DNA of 64,000 bases from Anaerolineales bacterium (GTDB lineage Bacteria > Chloroflexota > Anaerolineae > Anaerolineales > UBA4823). The notes under the pieces are model-generated. The model was not told the origin of the DNA. It made no database searches and saw nothing but the letters and a program-made list of their open reading frames with translations. A program made the position numbers and the translations under genes. Within the stretch, counting starts at the first letter, position 1, and each line of letters opens with the position of its first letter. This document shows, piece after piece, positions 23,529 through 30,993 of this stretch. Where the stretch lies: NCBI GenBank assembly GCA_003105035.1, contig PQAL01000006.1, forward strand, positions 40,718-104,717. Reading direction: 5' to 3'.

Positions 23529-24830
23529 ATGATCAAGAAATTGTCCCAACTAATCGCCATTAGCCTGATGCTAGTCAGCTTATCAGCCTGTGCAACTGCT
23601 GGCATACCGGTTGAAACCAGCCTTCCCCCTACCCAGGTAATCATTGCCACCTCCACGCCGCTGACACCTACTGAGACTCCTACTAGCTCACCTCCCACGC
23701 CCACCCCCATACCCAGCGCCACACCACTACCTGTGAATGCCATCCAGCATTACCCGACCGACCAGGAATTCAGCATCACCTATATCCACATGATCGACCT
23801 GACCCATGGCTGGGCGATCGGCAGCCTGGGAGCACGGGCGGGTGACCATGTGCTCTTCACCTCTGATGGAGGTTCCACCTGGAAAGATGTCACCCCGCCC
23901 GAGTCCAAACCCGCAGCCGACCAGGCTAAAGCCGCGGTCGGTTTCTTCCAGGATCTGAATACTGCCTGGGTCACCTATTTCATCAACGGTGGCTACCCGA
24001 TGATCGATATCCCAGTCGTCTGGAAAACTACAGACCAGGGCCTGACATGGACTGCCAGCCAGCCACTCGACATCACTGGTCTCTCTGAGGTCTATGTGCC
24101 GGCTATGATACAATTTGTTGCGGGGGAAAACGGCTGGTTATTAGTCCACGTGGGTGTAGGGATGAACCACGATTACATTGTGATCTACCGGACCACCGAC
24201 GGTGGAACCAGCTGGCAGCGTATCCTCGACCCTTACAATGACGGTGGGATCCAATCCTGCAGCAAGAATGCCATGCTCTTTACCGATGCAACCCATGGCT
24301 GGTTGACTGGGGATTGTAATGGGGTAAAGGCAGGGGTGCTCTTGTTCAATACCCTGGACGGAGGGATGACATGGCAGCCTGTGACGCTCCCGGATCCCAG
24401 CGGAGCCCCAGGGATATACGAGAACATGAATATGGCCTGCGGCTCGTACGAACCATTCTTCTTCGGAAATGACGTGGGACATTTAAGCGTCCGCTGCGCT
24501 GATTACAGTGCAGCCCAAATCCAGAATAAATACTACATCTACTCCACACAAGACGCTGGTAGCACCTGGACATGCATACCCTACCCGGGTGATGCCCTGT
24601 ACTTTTACTCAGCCGAAACTGGCTGGGCAACTTCGCTCATCTTGCGCAAGACCACCGACGGAGGTCAATCCTGGACGGTGCTCACCGATGTCACCTGGAC
24701 TCCCCAGATGGATTTCGTCAGTGAGCAGAATGGATGGGCGGTTGCCACTGCTGGCAATGAAGTAGCCCTGGTGAAAACCGATAATGGCGGTTTACGCTGG
24801 AGCATCATCATCCCTTCGGTGGGTCCGTAA
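23529..24830 (+). CDS. Ycf48/BNR-repeat beta-propeller lipoprotein
   Basis: The 433-residue lipoprotein has a signal peptide (KKLSQLIAISLMLVSLSAC), a Thr/Pro linker (LTPTETPTSSPPTPTPIPSA) and a propeller built of BNR/Ycf48-type blades. Seven Asp-box-like motifs are visible: TSDGGSTWKDV, TTDQGLTWTA, TTDGGTSWQRI, TLDGGMTWQPV, TQDAGSTWTCI, TTDGGQSWTVL and TDNGGLRWSII. Ycf48 helps photosystem II assembly in cyanobacteria, but in non-phototrophs such proteins are of unknown use, possibly binding cell-surface ligands. GGAGG before the ATG at 23529 fixes the start; the open frame extends 12 bases further upstream. Confidence 0.85.
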   Translation: MIKKLSQLIAISLMLVSLSACATAGIPVETSLPPTQVIIATSTPLTPTETPTSSPPTPTPIPSATPLPVNAIQHYPTDQEFSITYIHMIDLTHGWAIGSLGARAGDHVLFTSDGGSTWKDVTPPESKPAADQAKAAVGFFQDLNTAWVTYFINGGYPMIDIPVVWKTTDQGLTWTASQPLDITGLSEVYVPAMIQFVAGENGWLLVHVGVGMNHDYIVIYRTTDGGTSWQRILDPYNDGGIQSCSKNAMLFTDATHGWLTGDCNGVKAGVLLFNTLDGGMTWQPVTLPDPSGAPGIYENMNMACGSYEPFFFGNDVGHLSVRCADYSAAQIQNKYYIYSTQDAGSTWTCIPYPGDALYFYSAETGWATSLILRKTTDGGQSWTVLTDVTWTPQMDFVSEQNGWAVATAGNEVALVKTDNGGLRWSIIIPSVGP

Positions 24831-24851
24831 GCGTAACCGAGCAGATTGCAG

Positions 24852-24895
24852 CAGGCCTCACTGGATGGCAAAATCTGTGGGGCCTGAATTTATTT
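24852..24895 (+). terminator. Probable terminator after the propeller gene
   Basis: Arms CAGGCCTCAC (24852-24861) and GTGGGGCCTG (24877-24886) pair with one G-U, followed by AATTTATTT. The rest of the 24831-25177 gap holds a TATAAT box at 25126-25131 but no other recognisable feature. Confidence 0.5.
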
Positions 24896-25177
24896 CACCG
24901 CTTGTCATAAAACTGGCGCGTAATAATCCAGGATGACTTTTATGTGTGGATTGCCCTTAGGTTTTTGGACCTTTTAACATTCTTCCGGTCAGCGAAAATT
25001 CTGAGCTTTCTTACGCAGCCCATCCGTCCTCCCCATGTGGGTAGCTTCAGCCAATCAGGGCTTTCACCCTTGACCTTTCCCGCGCAACACTTATAATAAG
25101 ATAATGTTGATGTTATAAATCCGAATATAATTTACCAGGGAGGATCGTGGGTAGCGGAAGTCACTCACAAAAAAAAT

Positions 25178-25438
25178 ATGCAAAGATACCTGATAGAAAC
25201 ACCTCACACCGCCCAAGACTGTGCCATGCTGGTTGAACAGGTGCATGCCATGGGTTACCTCCACAACTTTGATTGGGGTTGTAAAGTTGGGGTGCACATA
25301 GGCTGGGCGATCATCGAAGCGGAAGACGAAGCCCAGGCACGCCTAGCAGTGCCTCCTCTGGTTCGACGAAAAGCCCGGGTGATTGAGCTCACCAAGTTCA
25401 CCGGGGATTACACAGTCGGACACGAAACCACAAGTTGA
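25178..25438 (+). CDS. Small conserved hypothetical protein, ferredoxin-like fold suspected
   Basis: An 86-residue protein: RYLIETPHTAQDCAMLVEQV, then FDWGCKVGVHIGWAIIEAED, an alanine-rich helix and a final ARVIELTKFT. The beta-alpha-beta-beta-alpha-beta pattern suggests a dimeric alpha/beta-barrel (ferredoxin-like) fold, as in small stress or degradation proteins. The DWGC motif is a feature I have seen in uncharacterised proteins of related bacteria, but I know no function. GGAGG occurs at 25140, too far from the ATG, so initiation is unclear. A TATAAT box at 25126 could drive it. Confidence 0.6.
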   Translation: MQRYLIETPHTAQDCAMLVEQVHAMGYLHNFDWGCKVGVHIGWAIIEAEDEAQARLAVPPLVRRKARVIELTKFTGDYTVGHETTS

Positions 25439-25537
25439 TAGAACCCTTCAGGCATTGAAGAGGTATATAAGGGCGGATGAAATCCGCCTCAGTAAATCGC
25501 AGTTATAGAACCACGCAATAAGCTAGGTAAGAATGTC

Positions 25538-25564
25538 TAAGGGCTCAGCCTCGCGGTGCCCTTA
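25538..25564. repeat. 27-base palindromic repeat, copy 1
   Basis: TAAGGGC and GCCCTTA arms enclose CAGCCTCGCGGT-like sequence. It differs at three of 27 positions from the copy at 27663-27689. It is followed by TTACGATTGGAT, which also follows the hairpin at 27807. The gap 25439-25757 also holds a short GGCGGAT/ATCCGCC hairpin near 25472 and a TATAAT box at 25718-25723 for the next gene. Confidence 0.6.
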
Positions 25565-25757
25565 CGATTGGATGGTCGAAACCCAATCACCTTCCACAAT
25601 GTACGGTGTATACATCTCGCCAATACTGCCGATTCTCTTTCGGGTATCCTTATGCTTGCATTTCACCTGACAATAATATTCTGTATAGACGCGCCGAAAT
25701 CATTTATTAATCAAGTATATAATTAGCGCACCCACACAATCTTGAGGAGAATAGCCA

Positions 25758-26465
25758 ATGAAACGCATGGCAACGGCAGCACTGGTAGCCCTCTTATGCC
25801 AATTCCTGTTCAGCCCCACCCAACCCACTGCCTCGCAAGCGGATACGTGGATGACAGGCACATACCTGGGCTGGGTATATTTTCTAGAACGCTCCGACTT
25901 TGATTACACCCTGAATGAAAACGGGGTGATGGCAAAAGACTCCACCACCCTGTATCACGAAACCCATGGCGAAATCGAGTGCACTGTATCCGATGAAGCC
26001 GGCAATGGCAGCTGTACGGCGACCTTCCCCCTAGAGAAGATAGCAGGCCGGTCGGGTACGTTTACCTCGGAAGGCTGTAATGCCACCTGGACTGAAAGCA
26101 TTCGCGCTCCGGCAGTAGGTGGAACACAGCCACTCAGCCCACTCTTAGCTTCATCCCTGGGAGATGGATTCTCAATCCCCTTTCTACCAACCTCCGGTGA
26201 CGCATACGCAAAACTGACAGTAAATGCATCCGGTAGCCCAACCTGCCAGAGCCAGGCGATTTCTACAAAAACCAAGCTGGGCATCACCAAGTGGCCGAAT
26301 CTGGATTTTCATGTCACCTCCCATACTTTGCTCAGCGCTGGAGGCGAATGCAGCATGGCAGACTTCCCGCGTAAGATGACTGTCGGGCGTGCCGTCACCA
26401 AAGCGACCATCGAGCAATGCGAGTGGCGCATGTTCTATTACGATCCGTATGCCAAACTGCCGTAA
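25758..26465 (+). CDS. Exported protein of unknown function
   Basis: The 235-residue protein begins with a signal peptide (KRMATAALVALLCQFLFSP) probably cleaved before residue 30; there is no lipobox. The mature part has several cysteines in plausible disulfide pairs (IECTVSD with GSCTATF, SEGCNATW, SPTCQSQA, GGECSMAD, IEQCEWR). I do not recognise it. GAGGAG upstream of the ATG supports the start, and a TATAAT at 25718 lies at a sensible distance. Its stop lies ten bases before the next lipoprotein's ATG, so the two genes form an operon and their products may act together outside the cell. Confidence 0.7.
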   Translation: MKRMATAALVALLCQFLFSPTQPTASQADTWMTGTYLGWVYFLERSDFDYTLNENGVMAKDSTTLYHETHGEIECTVSDEAGNGSCTATFPLEKIAGRSGTFTSEGCNATWTESIRAPAVGGTQPLSPLLASSLGDGFSIPFLPTSGDAYAKLTVNASGSPTCQSQAISTKTKLGITKWPNLDFHVTSHTLLSAGGECSMADFPRKMTVGRAVTKATIEQCEWRMFYYDPYAKLP

Positions 26466-26475
26466 GGAGGGAACC

Positions 26476-27627
26476 ATGCACACACACCGAAACCTGCTCC
26501 CCATGTTCATCCTGCTCGTATTCGCCCTGGCTTGCTCGAAAACAACGCCCGCCCCTGGTACGCAATCTCTCCAGACGCCCTCACCACTGGCTACTAGCGA
26601 ACAATCTTCTTCACTGGAGACCCCACAAGTGTCGAATGCAACATCCACGCTTGCAAGTGATGCCAGCACAGCCACAGGCAACCAGCCTACCATCGACAGC
26701 CTGGTGGAGGGTACCCTCGCCTTTCGCAATGTGAAGATCAGCTTGAGTACTACCCAACCCGATGGCTCAAGTACCAGCCTTGCAGCTGAGATTGATGCAA
26801 ATGGTGACCAGCACCTGTTGAATACCTATCCTGAAAACCCCGGACTGGTATTCAGTGAGGGGATGCAGTCGCCTCCCTTCAACCTTGAGCTATATGTCGT
26901 TGGTGGTGTGGCGTATAAACCAGACGAGGATGGAATCTTCCAGGTCGCTGAGACCCAGGAGATGTCGTTTACCCTCAAGAATGCCATACTCTCGCCAGAT
27001 GGTCCTGCTTTTTGGCTCAAAGTCTTCCCAGCAGGCAGCCTCACATCGCAAGGGAGCGAATTATTCGGAGGCTTTCAAGCCCAAAAGTATGCCATCCAGG
27101 GTACCCTGTACGGGCAGTCGGTTAGTGGTGAGATATGGGTGGAGTCAAGCCAGCAATCTCTGCTGGGGGCGGAGATTGACCTGCCAGCCAGCCTGTACGG
27201 CCCACAGACCGAAGGAAGTGTACATATTCACTTACAGGTTGAGCACTCAGACATCTCCCCTATCCAACCCAAGCTGGAAGCGCTTCAAGCCACCCCCGCT
27301 GCAGCCCCGGGAACCTCTCAGGGACAGGTGGGTACGCCAGCTGGCTCAAGCCTTCCTGCAGATATCCCGCTATACCCCGAGGCAAGCATCCTGGTTGATC
27401 AATCAGGGATCGTGGTTTTTCAATCCATTGCAAGTGTTGAAACAGTAAACCAGTTTTATGTCGATCAGCTGATCGCTCATGGATGGGAAGCGCAAGCTGA
27501 TCCCTTCAATAGCAGTGGAACGTATTACCAGGCTTGGACCAAGGATGACCGGGTCCTGTCAGTCACGATCGCCCCGGAGGGAGACAAGGGTAGTCTGATC
27601 TCAATCGGCTGTGAGGGGTGCGAATAA
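26476..27627 (+). CDS. Two-domain lipoprotein (LolA/LppX-like fold suspected)
   Basis: A 383-residue lipoprotein: signal core LPMFILLVFAL, lipobox ALAC, then a Thr/Ser-rich linker to about residue 70. The middle domain (about 75-260) alternates beta strands such as FRNVKISLSTTQPDGSST and FNLELYVVGGVAYKPDEDG, compatible with the half-barrel fold of LppX/LprG/LolA proteins that carry lipids. The C-terminal domain (DIPLYPEASILVDQSG, VNQFYVDQLIAHGWEAQ) is a separate module. AAGGAGG five bases before the ATG at 26476 fixes the start; an upstream extension of the frame lies inside the previous gene. Confidence 0.72.
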   Translation: MHTHRNLLPMFILLVFALACSKTTPAPGTQSLQTPSPLATSEQSSSLETPQVSNATSTLASDASTATGNQPTIDSLVEGTLAFRNVKISLSTTQPDGSSTSLAAEIDANGDQHLLNTYPENPGLVFSEGMQSPPFNLELYVVGGVAYKPDEDGIFQVAETQEMSFTLKNAILSPDGPAFWLKVFPAGSLTSQGSELFGGFQAQKYAIQGTLYGQSVSGEIWVESSQQSLLGAEIDLPASLYGPQTEGSVHIHLQVEHSDISPIQPKLEALQATPAAAPGTSQGQVGTPAGSSLPADIPLYPEASILVDQSGIVVFQSIASVETVNQFYVDQLIAHGWEAQADPFNSSGTYYQAWTKDDRVLSVTIAPEGDKGSLISIGCEGCE

Positions 27628-27662
27628 ACATCCTTCCAGCGTTGAGAAGTAGCCGTGTTTTG

Positions 27663-27689
27663 TAAGGGCACAGTCTCGCTGTGCCCTTA
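27663..27689. repeat. 27-base palindromic repeat, copy 2
   Basis: Perfect 11-base arms TAAGGGCACAG (27663-27673) and CTGTGCCCTTA (27679-27689) enclose TCTCG. It matches the copy at 25538 at 24 of 27 positions. It lies between two convergent genes without a U tract. Confidence 0.65.
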
Positions 27690-27806
27690 TAGTTCAATGC
27701 GAGATTGAATCACATATGCCTGAAGGCTTTGTCACAGCTTTGGAGCGCAATCCTTGCGCATTAACAAAATCCTGGGGTGTATGCTGCTCAGACTTAGGCT
27801 GATACA

Positions 27807-27833
27807 TAGAGCCGCAATCGTGCTGCGTCTCTA
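27807..27833. repeat. Second type of palindromic repeat
   Basis: Arms TAGAGCCGCA and TGCGTCTCTA match at nine of ten positions around a seven-base centre. ATTACGATTGGAT follows, shared with the flank of the 25538 copy, suggesting a composite dispersed repeat. Confidence 0.5.
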
Positions 27834-27874
27834 CACATTACGATTGGATTGAATCCGTTATCTATTTAAGAAGG

Positions 27875-30508
27875 TTAGTCTCCAAATTTCTTGACAAACC
27901 AGGTCTTCACCACCTGGGTGAGCACAATATAACCCAGGAGTATAGCCAGCAGGAACGGCCAGTACAGCCCCGGCAGTGGGACGAACCCCAACGTGCCAGC
28001 CAGGGGCGAATAGGGCAGCCAGGTCCCCACTGCCACAATAGCCAGCGATGTCAAGGTCAACGCCTTGCTGGCGCGGCTTTGGATGAACGGGATCTTGTTG
28101 GTGCGGATGACGTGAATGATCAAGGTCTGAGTGAAGATCGATTCGACGAACCAGCCAGTATGGAACAGGGCTGGGTTGGTCCAGCACTTGAATATATATA
28201 GCATGAGTGCAAACGTCAGATAGTCAAAGATCGAGCTGATCGGCCCGATGACCAGGATGAAACGGCGTAGATCGCCGATCGCCCATTTGCGCGGCTTTTC
28301 CAGCCATTCGGCGTCCACTTCGTCAGTAGGGATAGAAGTCTGCGAAAAATCATACAGCAGGTTGTTGGTGAGCACCTGGATAGGGAGCATGGGCAGGAAC
28401 GGCAGGAAAATGCTGGCACCCAACACGCTGAACATGTTGCCGAAATTGGAGGAGGCGGCCATCTTGATGTACTTCATGATGTTGCCAAATACGCGGCGCC
28501 CTTCCATCACGCCCTGCTCCAGCACCAGCAGGTTATTCTCCAGCAGGATGATATCTGACGATTCCTTGGCGATATCCACCGCGGAATCTACCGAGATGCC
28601 CACATCAGCGGCTTTAAGGGCCGGTGCATCATTGATTCCGTCCCCCATGAAGCCCACCACGTGTCCTTTATTCTGCAAGGCCTGGATGATGCGCTGCTTG
28701 TGGGAGGGTGAGAGTTTGGCAAACACGGTGGCGGTTGAGGCGGCTGTGGCCAGCTGCTCATCTGTCATGTCTTCGATCGTCGCACCCAGCAGCATGTTCT
28801 CCACAGGCAATCCAACCTGGCGGCAGATGCTGCCTGTGACCACATCATTATCTCCGGTGAGGATCTTCACATCCACATTGTGACTGTGCAGCTTCTGAAT
28901 GGCTTCCGATGCACTCTCCTTGGGCGGGTCGAGGAATGCCAGGAAGCCCATCAGGGTCAGGTCCGACTCATCCTTGACCGTGTAATGAGGCTCATCGTTA
29001 TCTCCCGGGAAATATCGATAGGCAATGGCAATCACCCTGAAGCCATCGGCGTTCAGGTCGTGGATCATCTTTCGCCGCTTGGCGTCATGTTCAGGCAGTA
29101 CGTCAAGCACTTCACCCATGATTTCCACTTTTGTAGAAAGAGCCATGATCTCCTCCACCGCTCCTTTACAGATCAGCAACTGGCGGTTGAGGTTATCTTC
29201 GATAATGACCGACATGCGGCGGCGTTGAAAATCAAACGGGATTTCATCGATCTTGTGAAAGTCTTCATCCACCTGTAGGTCATAATTTAAGTGTTCATGG
29301 TTCAGGATTGCCTCATCCATCAGGTTCTTTAACCCGGTTTGGTAATAACTGTTCAGGTAGCCATAATGCAGAACCCGATCAGAGGTACTGCCTCTCACAT
29401 CCAGGTACTTTTCCAGGACGATCCGCCCCTGGGTAATGGTGCCGGTCTTATCGGTGCACAGCATATCCATAGCGCCAAAATTTTGAATGGAATCCAGGCG
29501 CTTGACGATGACCTTCTTGCGCGACATGGTAATGGCACCTTTGGAGAGATTCACCGTGACGATCATGGGCATCATCTCAGGGGTGAGGCCGACTGCCACT
29601 GCCAGGGCAAACAAGAAAGCATCCAGCCAGTTGTGCTTGCTTAAACCGTTAAACAGGAAAACCAGCGGCACCATGATCGCCATGAAGCTGATCATCAACA
29701 TGGTGAATTGGTTGATACCCTTATCGAAGCTGGTGACCACGCGCGTGCTGGCCAGTGAGCTGGCCAGGGTGCCAAAGTACGTCCGGCTTCCGGTGTGGAG
29801 CACCACCGCCGTGCCCGAACCCGATTCAACATTTGAGCCCATGAAGCAGATGTTTCCACACTCGAGTGCATTATCAATCGTGTCTGCGGGGGGTCCGGGT
29901 GTTTTTTCAACCGGAAGAGATTCACCCGTAAGGGCGGCCTGGTTAAGGAACAGGTCCTTAGCTGTTAGCAGGCGCACATCCGCAGGAACCATGTCACCTG
30001 CAGAGAGCATAACCACGTCGCCTGGGACGAGATCCTTGAGTGAGATCTCCTGGTGGTGACCTTGGCGCACTACCGTGGCGGTAGTGCTCACCATGGCTTC
30101 GAGATCCTCGGCGGCATGATCGGCCCGTTGTTCCTGGAAATAGCGTAACACCACTCCCAATACCACCATCAAGAAGATCACACCAGCGGCGCGAATATCT
30201 CCCGTCAGGTAGGAGATGAACCCCAATACCAATAAAAGGATGACCAGCGGATTTTTTACATTATTCCACAAACGCATGTACCAGGTGATGCGCTTCTTGC
30301 TAGCCACCTCGTTGTGCCCGTAGGTGCCCAGGCGCGTTTCAGCTTCCTCAACGCTCAGGCCATTGGGAGAAGTCTTCAGCTGTTCAAAAACAGCGGATAG
30401 GTCTTTTTTTGCGTATTCGACAAGCTGTTTCGAGATACCGGTTTCATTTCCACGGGTTGCCCCCGTCAGGCGTGCAGGAGTGGAAAGTAATGTTGCGAAG
30501 AAGCCCAT
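27875..30508 (-). CDS. mgtA: Magnesium-transporting P-type ATPase (type IIIB)
   Basis: An 877-residue P3B ATPase that imports magnesium using ATP. Visible motifs are TGES (about 194), GLTPEMMPMIVTVNLSKGA in helix M4 (about 307), CTDKTGTITQG with the phosphorylated Asp353, TGDNDVVT and MGDGINDAPALKAADVG (about 621). Five further C-terminal helices follow, giving the usual ten. AAGGAGG five bases before the ATG at 30508 shows this is the start; a 20-residue upstream extension is not needed. The gene is monocistronic, preceded by a leader of about 190 bases and a strong promoter. Type IIIB pumps are normally induced by low magnesium. Confidence 0.95.
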   Translation of the reverse strand: MGFFATLLSTPARLTGATRGNETGISKQLVEYAKKDLSAVFEQLKTSPNGLSVEEAETRLGTYGHNEVASKKRITWYMRLWNNVKNPLVILLLVLGFISYLTGDIRAAGVIFLMVVLGVVLRYFQEQRADHAAEDLEAMVSTTATVVRQGHHQEISLKDLVPGDVVMLSAGDMVPADVRLLTAKDLFLNQAALTGESLPVEKTPGPPADTIDNALECGNICFMGSNVESGSGTAVVLHTGSRTYFGTLASSLASTRVVTSFDKGINQFTMLMISFMAIMVPLVFLFNGLSKHNWLDAFLFALAVAVGLTPEMMPMIVTVNLSKGAITMSRKKVIVKRLDSIQNFGAMDMLCTDKTGTITQGRIVLEKYLDVRGSTSDRVLHYGYLNSYYQTGLKNLMDEAILNHEHLNYDLQVDEDFHKIDEIPFDFQRRRMSVIIEDNLNRQLLICKGAVEEIMALSTKVEIMGEVLDVLPEHDAKRRKMIHDLNADGFRVIAIAYRYFPGDNDEPHYTVKDESDLTLMGFLAFLDPPKESASEAIQKLHSHNVDVKILTGDNDVVTGSICRQVGLPVENMLLGATIEDMTDEQLATAASTATVFAKLSPSHKQRIIQALQNKGHVVGFMGDGINDAPALKAADVGISVDSAVDIAKESSDIILLENNLLVLEQGVMEGRRVFGNIMKYIKMAASSNFGNMFSVLGASIFLPFLPMLPIQVLTNNLLYDFSQTSIPTDEVDAEWLEKPRKWAIGDLRRFILVIGPISSIFDYLTFALMLYIFKCWTNPALFHTGWFVESIFTQTLIIHVIRTNKIPFIQSRASKALTLTSLAIVAVGTWLPYSPLAGTLGFVPLPGLYWPFLLAILLGYIVLTQVVKTWFVKKFGD

Positions 30509-30697
30509 TTTTACCTCCTTTCGGAAAATAAATACCCCCACGCTGAAGGATCGCGCAGGGGCAGGCAATGAGGACCGCTATCTCATGGGATGCACTACCT
30601 TACCCTCGGCAGCTCCAATCAGCCAGGTGGCTAATTTGCTTATGACTACGATCAGATACCTTCATGTTTTTTTTCTGACTTTCTGCTCTTGTCAAGC
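30509..30697 (-). promoter_or_regulatory. mgtA 5' leader with hairpin, possible attenuator
   Basis: From the predicted start near 30697 the leader runs about 190 bases. A GC-rich hairpin at 30535-30562 (GCGC with CCCC/GGGG arms, loop GATCCTTCA) is followed by TATTTATTTT, which looks like an attenuator. Just after it TTCC-GAAA-GGAG can fold over the ribosome site. It does not match the M-box consensus I know. A regulatory role is inferred. Confidence 0.4.
30600..30665 (-). CDS. Possible leader peptide of mgtA
   Basis: A 21-codon ORF lies inside the leader, starting ATG AAG GTA and ending in TAA, before the GC-rich hairpin. It is not proline-rich like mgtL of enterobacteria, and it has no clear ribosome site. 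It may be chance. Confidence 0.15.
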   Translation of the reverse strand: MKVSDRSHKQISHLADWSCRG

Positions 30698-30703
30698 CTG
30701 ACT

Positions 30704-30732
30704 AATATAGTCCTGCGTATCAGATGTGTCAA
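30704..30732 (-). promoter_or_regulatory. Strong sigma-70 type promoter of mgtA
   Basis: On the minus strand TTGACA (30732-30727), a 17-base spacer and TATATT (30709-30704) form a near-consensus promoter. The remaining divergent region to 30993 shows no further clear site; the + strand sensor gene has GGAGG before its ATG. Confidence 0.75.
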
Positions 30733-30993
30733 GAGACGGATTCGTGACATCTTATCCTTGATTAGAAGGACGAAATATTCGTGGGATGAGCCAATGAGCT
30801 TCCATCCGCTGTCATCCAACCTGAACAAGCAGACGAAGTTGTAAGCAAAGGCTTCCTTACATAAGTGATAAGCAAAAAGTACCTGATATCGAGTATTGTA
30901 TACTTACCAATTTTTCTTCGAAGCAACTTGTGATGATGAAATCAACTTCTCAGATGGTGTACTTATTGCAACACCTCCTCCTGGAGGTCCGGC

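Noticed and set aside
25147..25236. GTG-started 29-codon ORF behind GGGAGG upstream of the 25178 gene
   Set aside because: The spacer of three bases is short, the peptide has no distinctive features and overlaps the real gene in another frame.
30509..30697. Known M-box magnesium riboswitch in the mgtA leader
   Set aside because: I could not find the conserved core bases of the M-box, so I list only an unassigned leader.
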